This document shows positions 22,379 to 30,844 of a DNA stretch of 32,089 nt, piece after piece. The DNA lies in assembly GCA_902489135.1 (NCBI GenBank), contig CABTYW010000017.1, positions 1 through 32,089 on the forward strand. The letters run 5' to 3'. The position numbers were made by a program, and so were the translations under genes. The DNA comes from an uncultured Synergistaceae bacterium. GTDB taxonomy: Bacteria; Synergistota; Synergistia; Synergistales; Dethiosulfovibrionaceae. Every line of letters begins with the position of its first letter. Positions within the stretch are counted from its first letter, which is position 1. The notes beneath the pieces are model-generated. The model was not told where the DNA came from. It saw only the letters and a list, made by a program, of their open reading frames with translations, and did not search any database.

Positions 22379-23494
22379 ATGATGAAAAAACTTGGCCTGG
22401 GGTGTATGCGCCTGCCTCTGAAAGACGCCGAAGACCCCGCGTCCATCGACTTGGCGCGTTTCTGTGAGATGACTGATCTGTTTTTGAGCCGCGGTTTCAC
22501 CTATTTCGACACGGCCTATATGTATCATAAATTCGAGAGCGAACGGGCCGTGAAGGAGGCTCTGGTCAAGCGTCACCGCCGCGACCGTTATACGCTGGCC
22601 ACGAAGCTGCCGCTTTCGCTGATCAAAAGTTCCGATGAATTTATGCCGAAATTTGAGGAGCAGCTTGAAAAAACCGGCGTGGAATACTTCGATTACTACC
22701 TTCTGCACAATATCAATTCGGGAAATCTGAAACTCATCGCCGAAGGTGACCCCTTCGGATTTGCCATGAAGCTCAAGGCGGAAGGCCGCATTGGAAAATT
22801 CGGCTTTTCTTTTCACGATTCGCCGGAGCTGCTGGATCGGCTGCTGACCGATCATCCCGAGACGGAATTCGTCCAGCTTCAGCTCAACTATCTGGACTGG
22901 CGGAGCGACACCATTCAGTCCCGCGACAATTACCGAGTATGCGTGAAGCACGGCAAACCTGTTGTGGTCATGGAGCCCGTCAAGGGTGGCCTTCTGGCAA
23001 ACCTGCCGCCTGCGGCCATGAAGCTTCTTGAAGCCCGATCGCCCAAAGCCGGCGCGGTATCATGGGCCATTCGTTTTGCAGCTTCGCTGTCCAACGTGAT
23101 GATGGTCCTGTCGGGCATGAGTTCGCCGGAACAGGTTCGGGAGAATACGGACTTTATGAGCGATTTTATGCCGCTGACCGACGACGACCGGCGCGCCCTT
23201 GAAGGCGTCGCGGAAATTCTGACGGCCGAAACGGCCATTGCCTGCACCGAGTGCTCCTACTGTACCGACGACTGTCCGAAGCATATTCCCATTCCCCGGT
23301 ATTTTTCTCTGTACAACGCCTTGAAGCGCTTCGACAAAAAGTCCAACGCCGGCTTGTATTATCGCAACGAGATCAACAGAGGGCGCACTCCGGCAAAGGA
23401 CTGCATTGCCTGCGGTTCATGCGCGCGGCTCTGTCCCCAGCACCTTCCCATTCCGGAACTGATGAAGCGCGTTTCTCAGGCTTTCGACAGCTAG
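22379..23494 (+). CDS. Aldo/keto reductase with C-terminal 4Fe-4S motifs
   Basis: The 371-residue protein has a TIM-barrel aldo/keto reductase domain (about residues 1-280) with catalytic Asp44 and Tyr49 in FDTAYMYH, a Lys in LATKLPL and a His in YYLLHNI. The C-terminus has two ferredoxin-type motifs, CTECSYCTDDCPKHIPIP and CIACGSCARLCPQHLPIP, as in COG1453 oxidoreductases common in anaerobes. The substrate is unknown; the clusters suggest a link to ferredoxin electron flow. GGAGG lies seven bases before the ATG at 22379; the longer frame from 22253 has no comparable site. Confidence 0.93.
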   Translation: MMKKLGLGCMRLPLKDAEDPASIDLARFCEMTDLFLSRGFTYFDTAYMYHKFESERAVKEALVKRHRRDRYTLATKLPLSLIKSSDEFMPKFEEQLEKTGVEYFDYYLLHNINSGNLKLIAEGDPFGFAMKLKAEGRIGKFGFSFHDSPELLDRLLTDHPETEFVQLQLNYLDWRSDTIQSRDNYRVCVKHGKPVVVMEPVKGGLLANLPPAAMKLLEARSPKAGAVSWAIRFAASLSNVMMVLSGMSSPEQVRENTDFMSDFMPLTDDDRRALEGVAEILTAETAIACTECSYCTDDCPKHIPIPRYFSLYNALKRFDKKSNAGLYYRNEINRGRTPAKDCIACGSCARLCPQHLPIPELMKRVSQAFDS

Positions 23495-23626
23495 GACTGA
23501 AAAAGAGGGGGAGAAAAGGCCGCGGGTTGCCTCCTTTGTTCGGGAGGCAGAAATGCCCGTCGCGTCGGCGCGCCGTTTTGCGGCTTTCGACGCGGCAGAA
23601 CTGTTGTGCAAAATTCTTTCAGGACG

Positions 23627-23664
23627 AAACAGGCCGTCTCCCCTCGAGGGAAGACGGCCTGTTT
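23627..23664. terminator. Bidirectional terminator between convergent genes
   Basis: AAACAGGCCGTCT (23627-23639) pairs with AGACGGCCTGTTT (23652-23664), continued inwards by CCC/GGG around TCGA. It abuts the stop codon of the leftward PLP-fold gene, and serves the aldo/keto reductase from the other side. Confidence 0.8.
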
Positions 23665-24696
23665 TCAGTGAACCCTGTTTTTCGGCATGAGAATTTCACG
23701 GGCAGCCTTGATAAAACGGTCGGTTTCGATGGGCGCCCGCAGCCCCAAAGTGAAACAGCATCCGTCAATGCAGGGATGAATGAGAATTCCGCAATTTTTC
23801 AGTTGCTCCGCCAGAGAGACGGCGTTCCAGCCGTCACGTTCCAGGCGGCAGAGAACCCAGTTGGCGTCGTGAGGCAGCGGCTTCAATCCCGAAATGCGGC
23901 GAAGCCGTCCCACCAGCCGCGGCATAAGATGGGTGACGCACTCCACGGTCTGGCCGCGAAAGTTGGCCAGCTCCTTCAAAGCGGGAATGAGAAAATGCGC
24001 CAAAGGGCTGACGGCGGGAGCGAACTGTGCGGCGCGCACCGATCCGATCCAGGCGGCGCCGCCCACGGCATAGCTGAGCGGACAGAGCGTCAGCGCCAAC
24101 GAATCGCTGAAAGAACGGATCAGGGCGACGCGCGGTTCGCTGCGCAGCGCCGACCACAGCGAGTTGGTGATGCTGCCGTAGGTGAAGTCAATGGAGCGTT
24201 CATCGAGAATCAGCCAGCCGCCGCCTTCGATCCAACGATCCAGTTCCGCCAAAAGCTCGGCGGGAGGCATGAGCGCCGACGAGGGCCACGCGGGGTTGCC
24301 CATAATCAGCATGTCGCAGTCCTTCAGCGCGGCCGCGAGGGCCCCGCGGGGAATTCTGAATTTATGCTTGTAATGAAGCTGAAATTTTATGATCTCAATG
24401 CCCGCCCGGCGCAGCGCCGTTTCGTAGGCGGCGGGGCACGGAACAGGCAACAGCGCGCGGCGGACTCCCGAGGCGCCGGATGCGAGAAGGGCGATCAGTT
24501 CGTCTTCGCAGGAGGAAACGGCAATGCAGCGCTCGTTGGTGCCGTGGCGCTGGCCGATAATGCCCCGCAGTTCGGTAAATTGAAAATCCACGGGCTCTTC
24601 CGACGGATTTTCAAGCGCCGATGCCAGAGCGTCCTTTACCGTCCCGGGCATCCCCAGAGGATTGAGGCAGCGTCCGAAATCAAGGATTTTTGTCAT
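23665..24696 (-). CDS. CobD/HisC-like fold-type I protein lacking the PLP lysine
   Basis: The 343-residue product follows the class II-like aminotransferase plan of threonine-phosphate decarboxylase (CobD) and histidinol-phosphate aminotransferase: DFGRCLNPLGMP near residue 6, GNPAWP at 133-138, and LILDERSIDF at 162-171 for PLP ring contact. The segment that normally reads RS[LF][ST]K...GLRLGY is RSFSDSLALTLCPLSY here (194-209), so Asp198 replaces the Schiff-base Lys and Pro206 replaces the substrate Arg. Arg323 in LGLRAPI remains. It cannot work as a normal PLP enzyme unless another residue substitutes. No cobalamin or histidine genes are adjacent. AAGG lies nine bases before the ATG at 24696. 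Confidence 0.85.
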   Translation of the reverse strand: MTKILDFGRCLNPLGMPGTVKDALASALENPSEEPVDFQFTELRGIIGQRHGTNERCIAVSSCEDELIALLASGASGVRRALLPVPCPAAYETALRRAGIEIIKFQLHYKHKFRIPRGALAAALKDCDMLIMGNPAWPSSALMPPAELLAELDRWIEGGGWLILDERSIDFTYGSITNSLWSALRSEPRVALIRSFSDSLALTLCPLSYAVGGAAWIGSVRAAQFAPAVSPLAHFLIPALKELANFRGQTVECVTHLMPRLVGRLRRISGLKPLPHDANWVLCRLERDGWNAVSLAEQLKNCGILIHPCIDGCCFTLGLRAPIETDRFIKAAREILMPKNRVH

Positions 24697-24988
24697 TCCT
24701 GAAGGCCTTCTCTTTCGTTCAGTCTGCCTTACAGTATACCCTAAAGGCGCCGCTCCCGCGGGGATTTTTTAACTTTCGCGGGGCGATATTCCCAAATGAA
24801 CCGATTGAGCCCTTCGAGGACGCTTTCGGCGCAGTGAACGTCCCGTGCCCGGCCTCGGCGGGGGAGCGAGAGAGCGCTGCCCCGTGCGCCTCACGGACAA
24901 AGGCTATCATCCGCCGGAGGCGTTCCCGCTCGCAAATTATGATAAAATGAGATTTCAAAGAGACTGCTCTGTGTCGGGAGAATGACTT

Positions 24989-26257
24989 ATGGAAAACTAT
25001 CTGCCTTGGATAACGGCCTTTTGTTCGGCTGCGGCTGTGGCTGCCGCCGTCCTGGTTCTTTTTCTCCAGAAGCGGGGACGCATCGCGACCGAGGATTTGC
25101 TGCTGGAGCTGCTTCAGCAGGAACTTTCAGACCAAAGCGAGGAGGCGCTTCGGCGCAACTCGGAGATGCGCCGGGAGCTCAACGAAACCCTGCGCGCCAG
25201 TTCCATGAGCCTGACGGAGTCGGTGCGCGTCATCGGAGACCTTCAGGCCGACCGCATTGAGCGTTTGGAACGACGGAGCGGAGACCTCAACGCCGCCGTG
25301 GACAAACGCCTTGAGGCGGTGCGCGGCGATCTTTCGGAGCTGCGCCGCGAGAACGCCCTTCAGCTCCAGAAAATTCGAGAGGGCGTGGAGGAGCGCCTTC
25401 AGGAGACGCTGAACAAACGGCTGGGCAGTTCCTTTTCGCTGGTGCAGCAACAACTCGAGGCCGTCCAGAAGGGCCTCGGCGAAATGCGCACCCTGGCCGG
25501 CAGCGTCGGCGATCTGCGCCGCGTGATGAGCAACATTAAAGTTCGGGGCATTTGGGGCGAAGTGCAGCTTTGCGCCATTCTCCAACAGATTTTGACGCCA
25601 GAGCAGTACGCCGCCAACGTGGAAATTCGCCCGGGATCGCAGGAGCGCGTGGAGTTCGCCGTCAGGCTTCCCGGCGACGACCGCCCCCTGTGGCTGCCCA
25701 TTGACAGCAAATTTCCCCTGGAGGACTACCATCGCCTCTGTGCGGCCTCGGAAGCGGGCGACGAAAAGGCCATGGCCGCGGCGCGGGCGGCGCTTTTTCG
25801 GGTGCTCGAAAGCGAGGCCGGAGACGTTCACGACAAATATATCGCCCCACCGTACAGCACCGACTTCGCGCTGGTTTTTCTGCCCATTGAAGGGCTCTAC
25901 GCCGAGGTGCTGCGCGATCCCCGCTGCGTCGAAAAGCTTCAGCGAAAATATCGCGTCCTTCTGACGGGGCCGACGACGCTGGGAGCCCTGCTCAACAGCC
26001 TCAGAATGGGATTTCGCACCTTGGCCATTCAACAGCGCACCGGCGAAGTCTGGGAGCTGCTCGCCTCGGTGCGCGGTGAATTTTTGAAATTCGGCGAAAC
26101 CCTCGAGAAAGCTCACCGACAGCTTTCGGCGGCGGCCACGTCCATTGAGGAGACGGGCCGGAGGACGCGGGCCCTTCGACGCCGACTGGACGCCGTGGAA
26201 CAGCTGAGCGGCGAAAGTCCCGAAGATCCGCAACCCCTCGATGAAGGCCGTCGATGA
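24989..26257 (+). CDS. rmuC: RmuC family DNA recombination protein
   Basis: The 422-residue protein has an N-terminal membrane anchor (about residues 8-26), a long Glu/Arg/Leu-rich coiled coil (about 30-175) and the conserved RmuC nuclease-like domain (about 180-385) with VRGIWGEVQL, LPIDSKFPLEDY, FLPIEGLYAEVL and GPTTLGALLNSL. RmuC limits recombination at inverted repeats in E. coli. A GGGAG at eight bases supports the ATG at 24989; no in-frame alternative is better. The gene stands alone between its leader and a hairpin at 26426-26469. Confidence 0.95.
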   Translation: MENYLPWITAFCSAAAVAAAVLVLFLQKRGRIATEDLLLELLQQELSDQSEEALRRNSEMRRELNETLRASSMSLTESVRVIGDLQADRIERLERRSGDLNAAVDKRLEAVRGDLSELRRENALQLQKIREGVEERLQETLNKRLGSSFSLVQQQLEAVQKGLGEMRTLAGSVGDLRRVMSNIKVRGIWGEVQLCAILQQILTPEQYAANVEIRPGSQERVEFAVRLPGDDRPLWLPIDSKFPLEDYHRLCAASEAGDEKAMAAARAALFRVLESEAGDVHDKYIAPPYSTDFALVFLPIEGLYAEVLRDPRCVEKLQRKYRVLLTGPTTLGALLNSLRMGFRTLAIQQRTGEVWELLASVRGEFLKFGETLEKAHRQLSAAATSIEETGRRTRALRRRLDAVEQLSGESPEDPQPLDEGRR

Positions 26258-26425
26258 CCTTTTAAAGGCGCGCTGAACCGTCAGCGCCCCATGAAGATGC
26301 GCCTGCTTTGCCGAGACCCTACGGCCGCGGTTTTTCTCCGGTCGCCGCCGGTTGCCTTTCAAGTTTTTTGCGGCCTTCGCAGAAAATTTGCGAAAGCTTT
26401 CAGCCTGAAGGAACGAAAATGAAGC

Positions 26426-26469
26426 GCGCAAAAGACGGACTCATGGCCTCATGAGCCCGTCTTTTGCGC
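26426..26469 (+). terminator. Hairpin, probable terminator after rmuC
   Basis: GCGCAAAAGACGG (26426-26438) pairs with CCGTCTTTTGCGC (26457-26469), continued inwards by CTCATG/CATGAG after one A-C mismatch. It lies about 170 bases past the rmuC stop. There is no separate T tract, but the arms hold AAAA and TTTT. Apart from this and the next hairpin, 26258-26637 holds nothing I can support. Confidence 0.55.
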
Positions 26470-26580
26470 ATCCGTTCAGGTTGCGGCGGCACTTTTTTCG
26501 TGAAAAGGCCTGAATTGAGTTTAAAGTCGCTGACCTTTATTGATGATTAAATGGAGCCGCGGCGATTTTTGCGATAGAAC

Positions 26581-26610
26581 AAAAAAAGAGCCGGCATATT
26601 CTGCCGGCTC
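26581..26610 (-). terminator. Terminator of the peptidase operon
   Basis: On the minus strand GAGCCGGCA pairs with TGCCGGCTC around GAATA and is followed by seven T. It lies 28 bases past the S9 peptidase stop. Confidence 0.95.
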
Positions 26611-26637
26611 CCGCAATGTCAAAGAGAAAACAGGCCG

Positions 26638-28566
26638 CTAGAGATGACTGTCAAACCACGAAGCGATCTCGCGAAGGCGCGCCAGTCGGTTGCGCGGGCG
26701 TCCGGAGCGGCTCAGTTCATGGTTTTCGCCGTTGAACAGACACATGCGGCACTCCACGCCCAAAACTTTCAACGCCGCAAACATTTGAAAGGATTGATCT
26801 CGCTCGCAGCGGAAGTCCTCCTGCGACTGAATGAGCAGCAGCGGCGTTTTGACGTTGCCGGCGTGCTTCAGCGGCGATTCCTGCCATGCCTGCTCCGGTT
26901 TGTCCCAGGGGCGTCCGCCGTGCTGATCTTCCACATAATAATAGCCGATGTCGCAGCTTCCGAACTTTGAAACCCAGTTGCTGATGGGGCGCTGAGCGCA
27001 GGCGGCCTTGAAAAAGTCGGTCTGAGTGATGATCCAGTTGGTCATGTAGCCGCCGTAGGAGCCGCCGGTGACGCCCATGCGCTTTTCGTCGATAAAGGGC
27101 AGGCGGGCGGCGCATTCGCGGGTGAATTTCATGACGTCGCTGTAATCTTTGACGCCGTAAAAGCCGCGGATGTCGTCAAAGCCGCCGGGGCGTCCGTCGC
27201 TGCCGCGGGGGTTGCAGTAGATCACCGCGTACCCCTTGGCCGCCCAGCACTGCATTTCGTGAAAATAGACGCTGCCGAAGGCGCTTTTCGGGCCGCCGTG
27301 AATGTTGAGGATGGCGGGATATTTCTTGCCTTCTTCGTATCCCAGGGGCTTCATAAACCATCCGTCAATGTCCCAGCCGTCGTTTTCAACGACGATGTGC
27401 TGCGGCTGTGAGAGGGCGACGCCGTCGAAAACGTCGGCGTTATGATGCGTCAGCTGCCGTTCCGCTCCGTCCTCGCAGAGATAGAGCTCCTGGAGATTGA
27501 GCCCGCGAAATCCCGTGAACGCCGCGGCACGCCCCTTCCAGTCCCAGTTGTCCACGGTGTCCGCTTCATGAGTCAGAACCGACGACGTGCCGTCGGCGTT
27601 GAGGGCGTACAGACGGCTCCGGTATCGGTCGGTGGCGCAGTAGATCAGACGGCTGCCGTCGAAAGCGAGATCACCTTCCTGATCGGCGCCGTTATAACGG
27701 CAGTCCGAGCCCACAGCGCTGCGGAGGCTGCTGTCCAGATCGGGGGCGAGGCATTTCAGTTTGCCTTCGCCCAGTTCGTAGACGTTGATATTCTGGTTGA
27801 CGCCAACGGCTTTGTGGTCGCTTCCCGATACCGCAATTCGGTTGTCCGCTCTGACGAAGTTGTCGAAGCCGAAGGAAAGCCCCTCGCTCAGGCATTTTAC
27901 GGCACCGGTGGTGAGGTCAATTTCGTACAGGCTGTTCTCCGTGGGCTTGACGTCCACATATTCCACGGCGGTGAACAGGGCGGTTTTGCGGCTGTCGTCG
28001 AGCTTGCAGCGCATGACGTCCATGTGCTCGGGCGTCAGACGGGTGAGACTGCCCGTTGAAATGTCGTAGAGCGCGAGGGCGGTGCGGCGCTGGCAAATAA
28101 ATCCCTTGCCGTTGGCCAGAAAGGGCAGCTGTTCGATGACCAGATAATCGGCGCCCTCGGGATTGGGGTATTGCGGTTCGTAGACGGCGGTGATCAGATA
28201 CTTTCCGTCGCCCAGGTCGCTGATGGCCGACGCCGGCTTGTCGATTTCAAAGAGGTTTTTCGCTTCGGAGCCGTCGATGCTTTGGGAGTAAAAGCAGGTG
28301 TGCCCCTCGGCGGGCGCCGAACGGGACGATGCAAAGATCACGGCGGCGCCGTCGGCGCTCCAGGAGAAAAATTTCTCCGAATGGCCGCAGGTCAGCTGAC
28401 GGTCTTGCCCGAGCTGCAGATCGTATACCCGGATGTCGCTGTCGTAGCCGTTTTTGTCGATGTTGGCCGACGAGAGGATATAGGCGATTTTCGATCCGTC
28501 GGGGGAAAAGGCCGGACGGGACAGAAATTTAAAGTGAAGCAAATCGGAGAACTGCACGGGTCTCAT
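26638..28566 (-). CDS. S9 family prolyl oligopeptidase / acylaminoacyl-peptidase
   Basis: The 642-residue product has an N-terminal beta-propeller of WD-like repeats (about residues 1-370; for example RPAFSPDGSKIAYIL) and a C-terminal alpha/beta hydrolase. Catalytic residues are Ser503 in GGSYGGY, Asp584 in QSQEDFRC and His616 in NGENHE. No signal peptide is visible, so it should be cytosolic and cut short peptides. The ATG at 28566 follows AAAGGAAG; the upstream in-frame extension has no site. It is 49 bases downstream of the M19 dipeptidase and shares its promoter. Confidence 0.95.
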   Translation of the reverse strand: MRPVQFSDLLHFKFLSRPAFSPDGSKIAYILSSANIDKNGYDSDIRVYDLQLGQDRQLTCGHSEKFFSWSADGAAVIFASSRSAPAEGHTCFYSQSIDGSEAKNLFEIDKPASAISDLGDGKYLITAVYEPQYPNPEGADYLVIEQLPFLANGKGFICQRRTALALYDISTGSLTRLTPEHMDVMRCKLDDSRKTALFTAVEYVDVKPTENSLYEIDLTTGAVKCLSEGLSFGFDNFVRADNRIAVSGSDHKAVGVNQNINVYELGEGKLKCLAPDLDSSLRSAVGSDCRYNGADQEGDLAFDGSRLIYCATDRYRSRLYALNADGTSSVLTHEADTVDNWDWKGRAAAFTGFRGLNLQELYLCEDGAERQLTHHNADVFDGVALSQPQHIVVENDGWDIDGWFMKPLGYEEGKKYPAILNIHGGPKSAFGSVYFHEMQCWAAKGYAVIYCNPRGSDGRPGGFDDIRGFYGVKDYSDVMKFTRECAARLPFIDEKRMGVTGGSYGGYMTNWIITQTDFFKAACAQRPISNWVSKFGSCDIGYYYVEDQHGGRPWDKPEQAWQESPLKHAGNVKTPLLLIQSQEDFRCERDQSFQMFAALKVLGVECRMCLFNGENHELSRSGRPRNRLARLREIASWFDSHL

Positions 28567-28615
28567 GAATGACTTCCTTTCTTTCATTGAAAAAACTTGT
28601 GCGCCCAAGGCGCCT

Positions 28616-29644
28616 TTATCCGATGGTGCTTTCGAGGAACCGGAGGAGGTTTTCTCCCAGCACGCCCTGGATTTCTTCGTCGCTGAAGCCGCGCATCAGC
28701 AAATGGGCGGTGAGCTGCCACGACGTGTCGTAGTATTCCACCGAATCGCCGGGGGCTCTCCCTTCGGCGAGGCGAATTTCGTCGCAAAAGTCAAAGCCGG
28801 TGCACAGGTGCTTCGCCCCCACAAGGTCCCTGACGTGAGCTCCGTGGGCGCTCAGCTCCGCTGCCGTCGCGGGGCCGTCTTTTTCGAGGCGCACGAAGTT
28901 TCCGCAGCAGTTCATGCCCATAATGCCGCCGCGCTCCGCCAGGCGTCGGATCATGTCGTCGGTTATATTGCGGGGAACGGGCGTCAGCGCGCGACAGTTG
29001 GAATGAGAGGCCATAACGGGCTTTCGGCTGAAGTTCATCACGTCGTTGAAGCCCTCGTCGTTGAGATGGGCCACGTCAATATACATCCCCAGACGCTCAG
29101 CCTCTTCGACGACGCGAACGCCGAAGTCCGTCAGGCCGCCCTTTTGCCCCTCGGGGCGCGGCGCGAAGAAGGCGCCGTCGCCGGCGGCGTTGCGCCGTGA
29201 CCAGACAAGGCCCACGCCGCGGACGCCCAGCTCGTAAAAGACTCTCAGCAGGCGCAGGTCGGTGCCGATGGGGTCGACGCCTTCGAAGGAGAGAAGCAGA
29301 GCGATGCGTCCGTCGGAGGCGGCGCTGCGGATTTCGCCCACAGTGCGGCACAGCGCCACGTCGGGGCAGTCGTCGAGTTCGTCGTGCAGGCAGGCGATTT
29401 GATCCAGCGCGCGGCGCAGGGCCATTTCGGGGACGTGTGACGAATCGACGAAAATGGAGCTGATCAGCAGATTGACGCCGCCGTCGCGCAGACGCTTGAG
29501 ATAGTCCGCGGCGATGACGCCTCGGCGCCCGCCCTCGATGTGCTTCGACGCGATGAGGTTCAGCAGGTCATAGTGGGCATCGGCGACAAAACAGGCTTTA
29601 TGAAGACTTTTGGCACGCTCTTCCAATTCTTTACAGAGAACCAT
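28616..29644 (-). CDS. Membrane dipeptidase family (M19) zinc dipeptidase
   Basis: The 342-residue protein shows the zinc ligands of the renal dipeptidase family: His24 and Asp26 in DAHYD, Glu121 in LSFEG, His193 in DVAHL and His214 in ASHSNCR. M19 enzymes split dipeptides, including some with D-amino acids. It has no signal peptide. AAAGGAGG lies 11 bases before the ATG at 29644. With the S9 peptidase it forms a peptide-degradation operon. Confidence 0.95.
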   Translation of the reverse strand: MVLCKELEERAKSLHKACFVADAHYDLLNLIASKHIEGGRRGVIAADYLKRLRDGGVNLLISSIFVDSSHVPEMALRRALDQIACLHDELDDCPDVALCRTVGEIRSAASDGRIALLLSFEGVDPIGTDLRLLRVFYELGVRGVGLVWSRRNAAGDGAFFAPRPEGQKGGLTDFGVRVVEEAERLGMYIDVAHLNDEGFNDVMNFSRKPVMASHSNCRALTPVPRNITDDMIRRLAERGGIMGMNCCGNFVRLEKDGPATAAELSAHGAHVRDLVGAKHLCTGFDFCDEIRLAEGRAPGDSVEYYDTSWQLTAHLLMRGFSDEEIQGVLGENLLRFLESTIG

Positions 29645-29665
29645 GGAGAGTCGAACCTCCTTTCA

Positions 29666-29694
29666 GAAATAACAGTTTTCTTTCACACTGTCAA
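29666..29694 (-). promoter_or_regulatory. Promoter of the peptidase operon
   Basis: On the minus strand a perfect TTGACA (29689-29694) and TATTTC (29666-29671) are 17 bases apart. The -35 box overlaps the stop codon of the upstream membrane-protein gene. The leader is only about 15-20 bases. Confidence 0.6.
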
Positions 29695-30275
29695 ACGCCG
29701 GTTTTCAACTTCAGATATTCGCGGGCGCTGCGGTATATTTTTTCGTCGGGACAGTAAACGCGCAGCAACATGCCTCGCCGTCCTTTCAGGGTGATCACGC
29801 CCAGCTCGGGGAGCTCGGCGACGCGGGTGACGTCCTCCCAATGGACATGGCGCTGCACGTCTTTTGAAAATTCCCGTTGGTCTTCAATGGGGTAGCAGCG
29901 GAAATGGAGCAGCTTTTTCACCCTGGCCCTGGGATAAGCTTTCAGGTTGTCGCATAGAGCACCGTTGACGTCAAATCGGTACTGCGCCGCATAGCGGTTT
30001 CTCAAAGCGACAAAGCAGACCACGGCATAAAAAACGCACAGCAGCAGGCAGAGGTCGGCGGAGATAACGGCGGCGCCGCGAAGGTGCGCTTCACCGATGT
30101 ATCCGTCAAAGTAAAACTGGGCGGCCAAGATCACCAGGAAACTGAGCGAAAACGTGACGATGAGCGCCGTGACGAAATCCACGAAGATCAGAGGGTTGGA
30201 GCCGATGGGAACGCCGACATACCACTGCAGCGGCGTCTCTTTTCCCGCCGCCTTTTTCTTGTCATAAACTGACAT
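29691..30275 (-). CDS. Two-helix membrane protein with C-terminal soluble domain, function unknown
   Basis: The 194-residue product starts MSVYDKKKAAGKETP and has two hydrophobic segments at about residues 30-55 and 70-92, followed by a soluble part with aromatic-rich beta-strand character (YRFDVNGALCDNL, HWEDVTRVAELPELGVITLKG). The plan resembles YcxB/bPH-type membrane proteins, but I cannot place it firmly. The ATG at 30275 has GGAG 11 bases upstream; the longer frame reaching 30620 includes low-complexity Pro/Arg-rich sequence and crosses the likely promoter. It may be read through into the peptidase genes. Confidence 0.7.
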   Translation of the reverse strand: MSVYDKKKAAGKETPLQWYVGVPIGSNPLIFVDFVTALIVTFSLSFLVILAAQFYFDGYIGEAHLRGAAVISADLCLLLCVFYAVVCFVALRNRYAAQYRFDVNGALCDNLKAYPRARVKKLLHFRCYPIEDQREFSKDVQRHVHWEDVTRVAELPELGVITLKGRRGMLLRVYCPDEKIYRSAREYLKLKTGV

Positions 30276-30844
30276 TTTATGGGAGAACTCCTTGATTTTC
30301 AGAAAAATTTCGGGGTGATGCACCATATTGTAGCATAGAATGCTCCACTTCAGCTTCGGCACGGGGCGGTCGCCTCCCATGGTCGCCGGGAGAGCGGTCA
30401 ATGGGTGTGTCCTTCCGCCATCCTCGCAGAATGCGGCATACCGCCGCTCTGACGGTGCGGCTATCTGAACGGCGCGCTTTGTCTCGGGAGCTGCGCGTAA
30501 AGCTCCCAAAGGAAAACGCCCCGGGCGGTCAAAAAGCCTCTTTATGGGGACTTTATGGGGAGTGTTCGTTATGGTTTTTAAACTCACAGGCGTAAATAAC
30601 GGACCTCTTTCATAGTTCAATAAGAGAAAAAAGGGAAGTCCGGTGGCGCACCGAAACGGGACGCCTTCGACGAGTCGAAGTTTTGAGGTCCTCGCTTCCC
30701 GTGGGCAAAATCCCGGCGAGAAAGGCGCGGAATTTGCCCTTCCGCAAAAGTTCGCGGAGAATGCCGTCGAGGGCGGCCGACTGTGATAAGATGAAGAAAA
30801 ATTTGAACGGTCATATTTTTTGAAAAGAACGGATGAGGAACGTG
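30276..30844. other. Gene-free interval between divergent genes
   Basis: About 570 bases without a credible gene. On the minus strand an extended -10 (TGCTACAAT, 30327-30335) may serve the membrane-protein gene. On the plus strand TGATAAGAT (near 30783-30791) may serve the EamA gene. A short direct repeat, TTTATGGGGA, occurs twice at 30541-30561, and a small hairpin CGGTG-GCG-CACCG lies near 30641-30653. Confidence 0.4.

Noticed and set aside
22037..22380. Possible RNase P RNA, tmRNA, 6S or SRP RNA before the minus-strand terminator
   Set aside because: None of the conserved blocks of these RNAs that I know appears on either strand.
23251..24702. Plus-strand open frame of 483 codons
   Set aside because: It lies opposite the CobD/HisC-like gene and overlaps the end of the aldo/keto reductase gene; its translation is rich in Arg, Gln and His without domain motifs and it has no ribosome binding site.
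25127..26431. Minus-strand open frame of 434 codons
   Set aside because: It is the reverse shadow of rmuC, with no domain-like sequence.
30541..30561. Short direct repeat TTTATGGGGA as a possible CRISPR or iteron array
   Set aside because: There are only two copies with no spacer structure.
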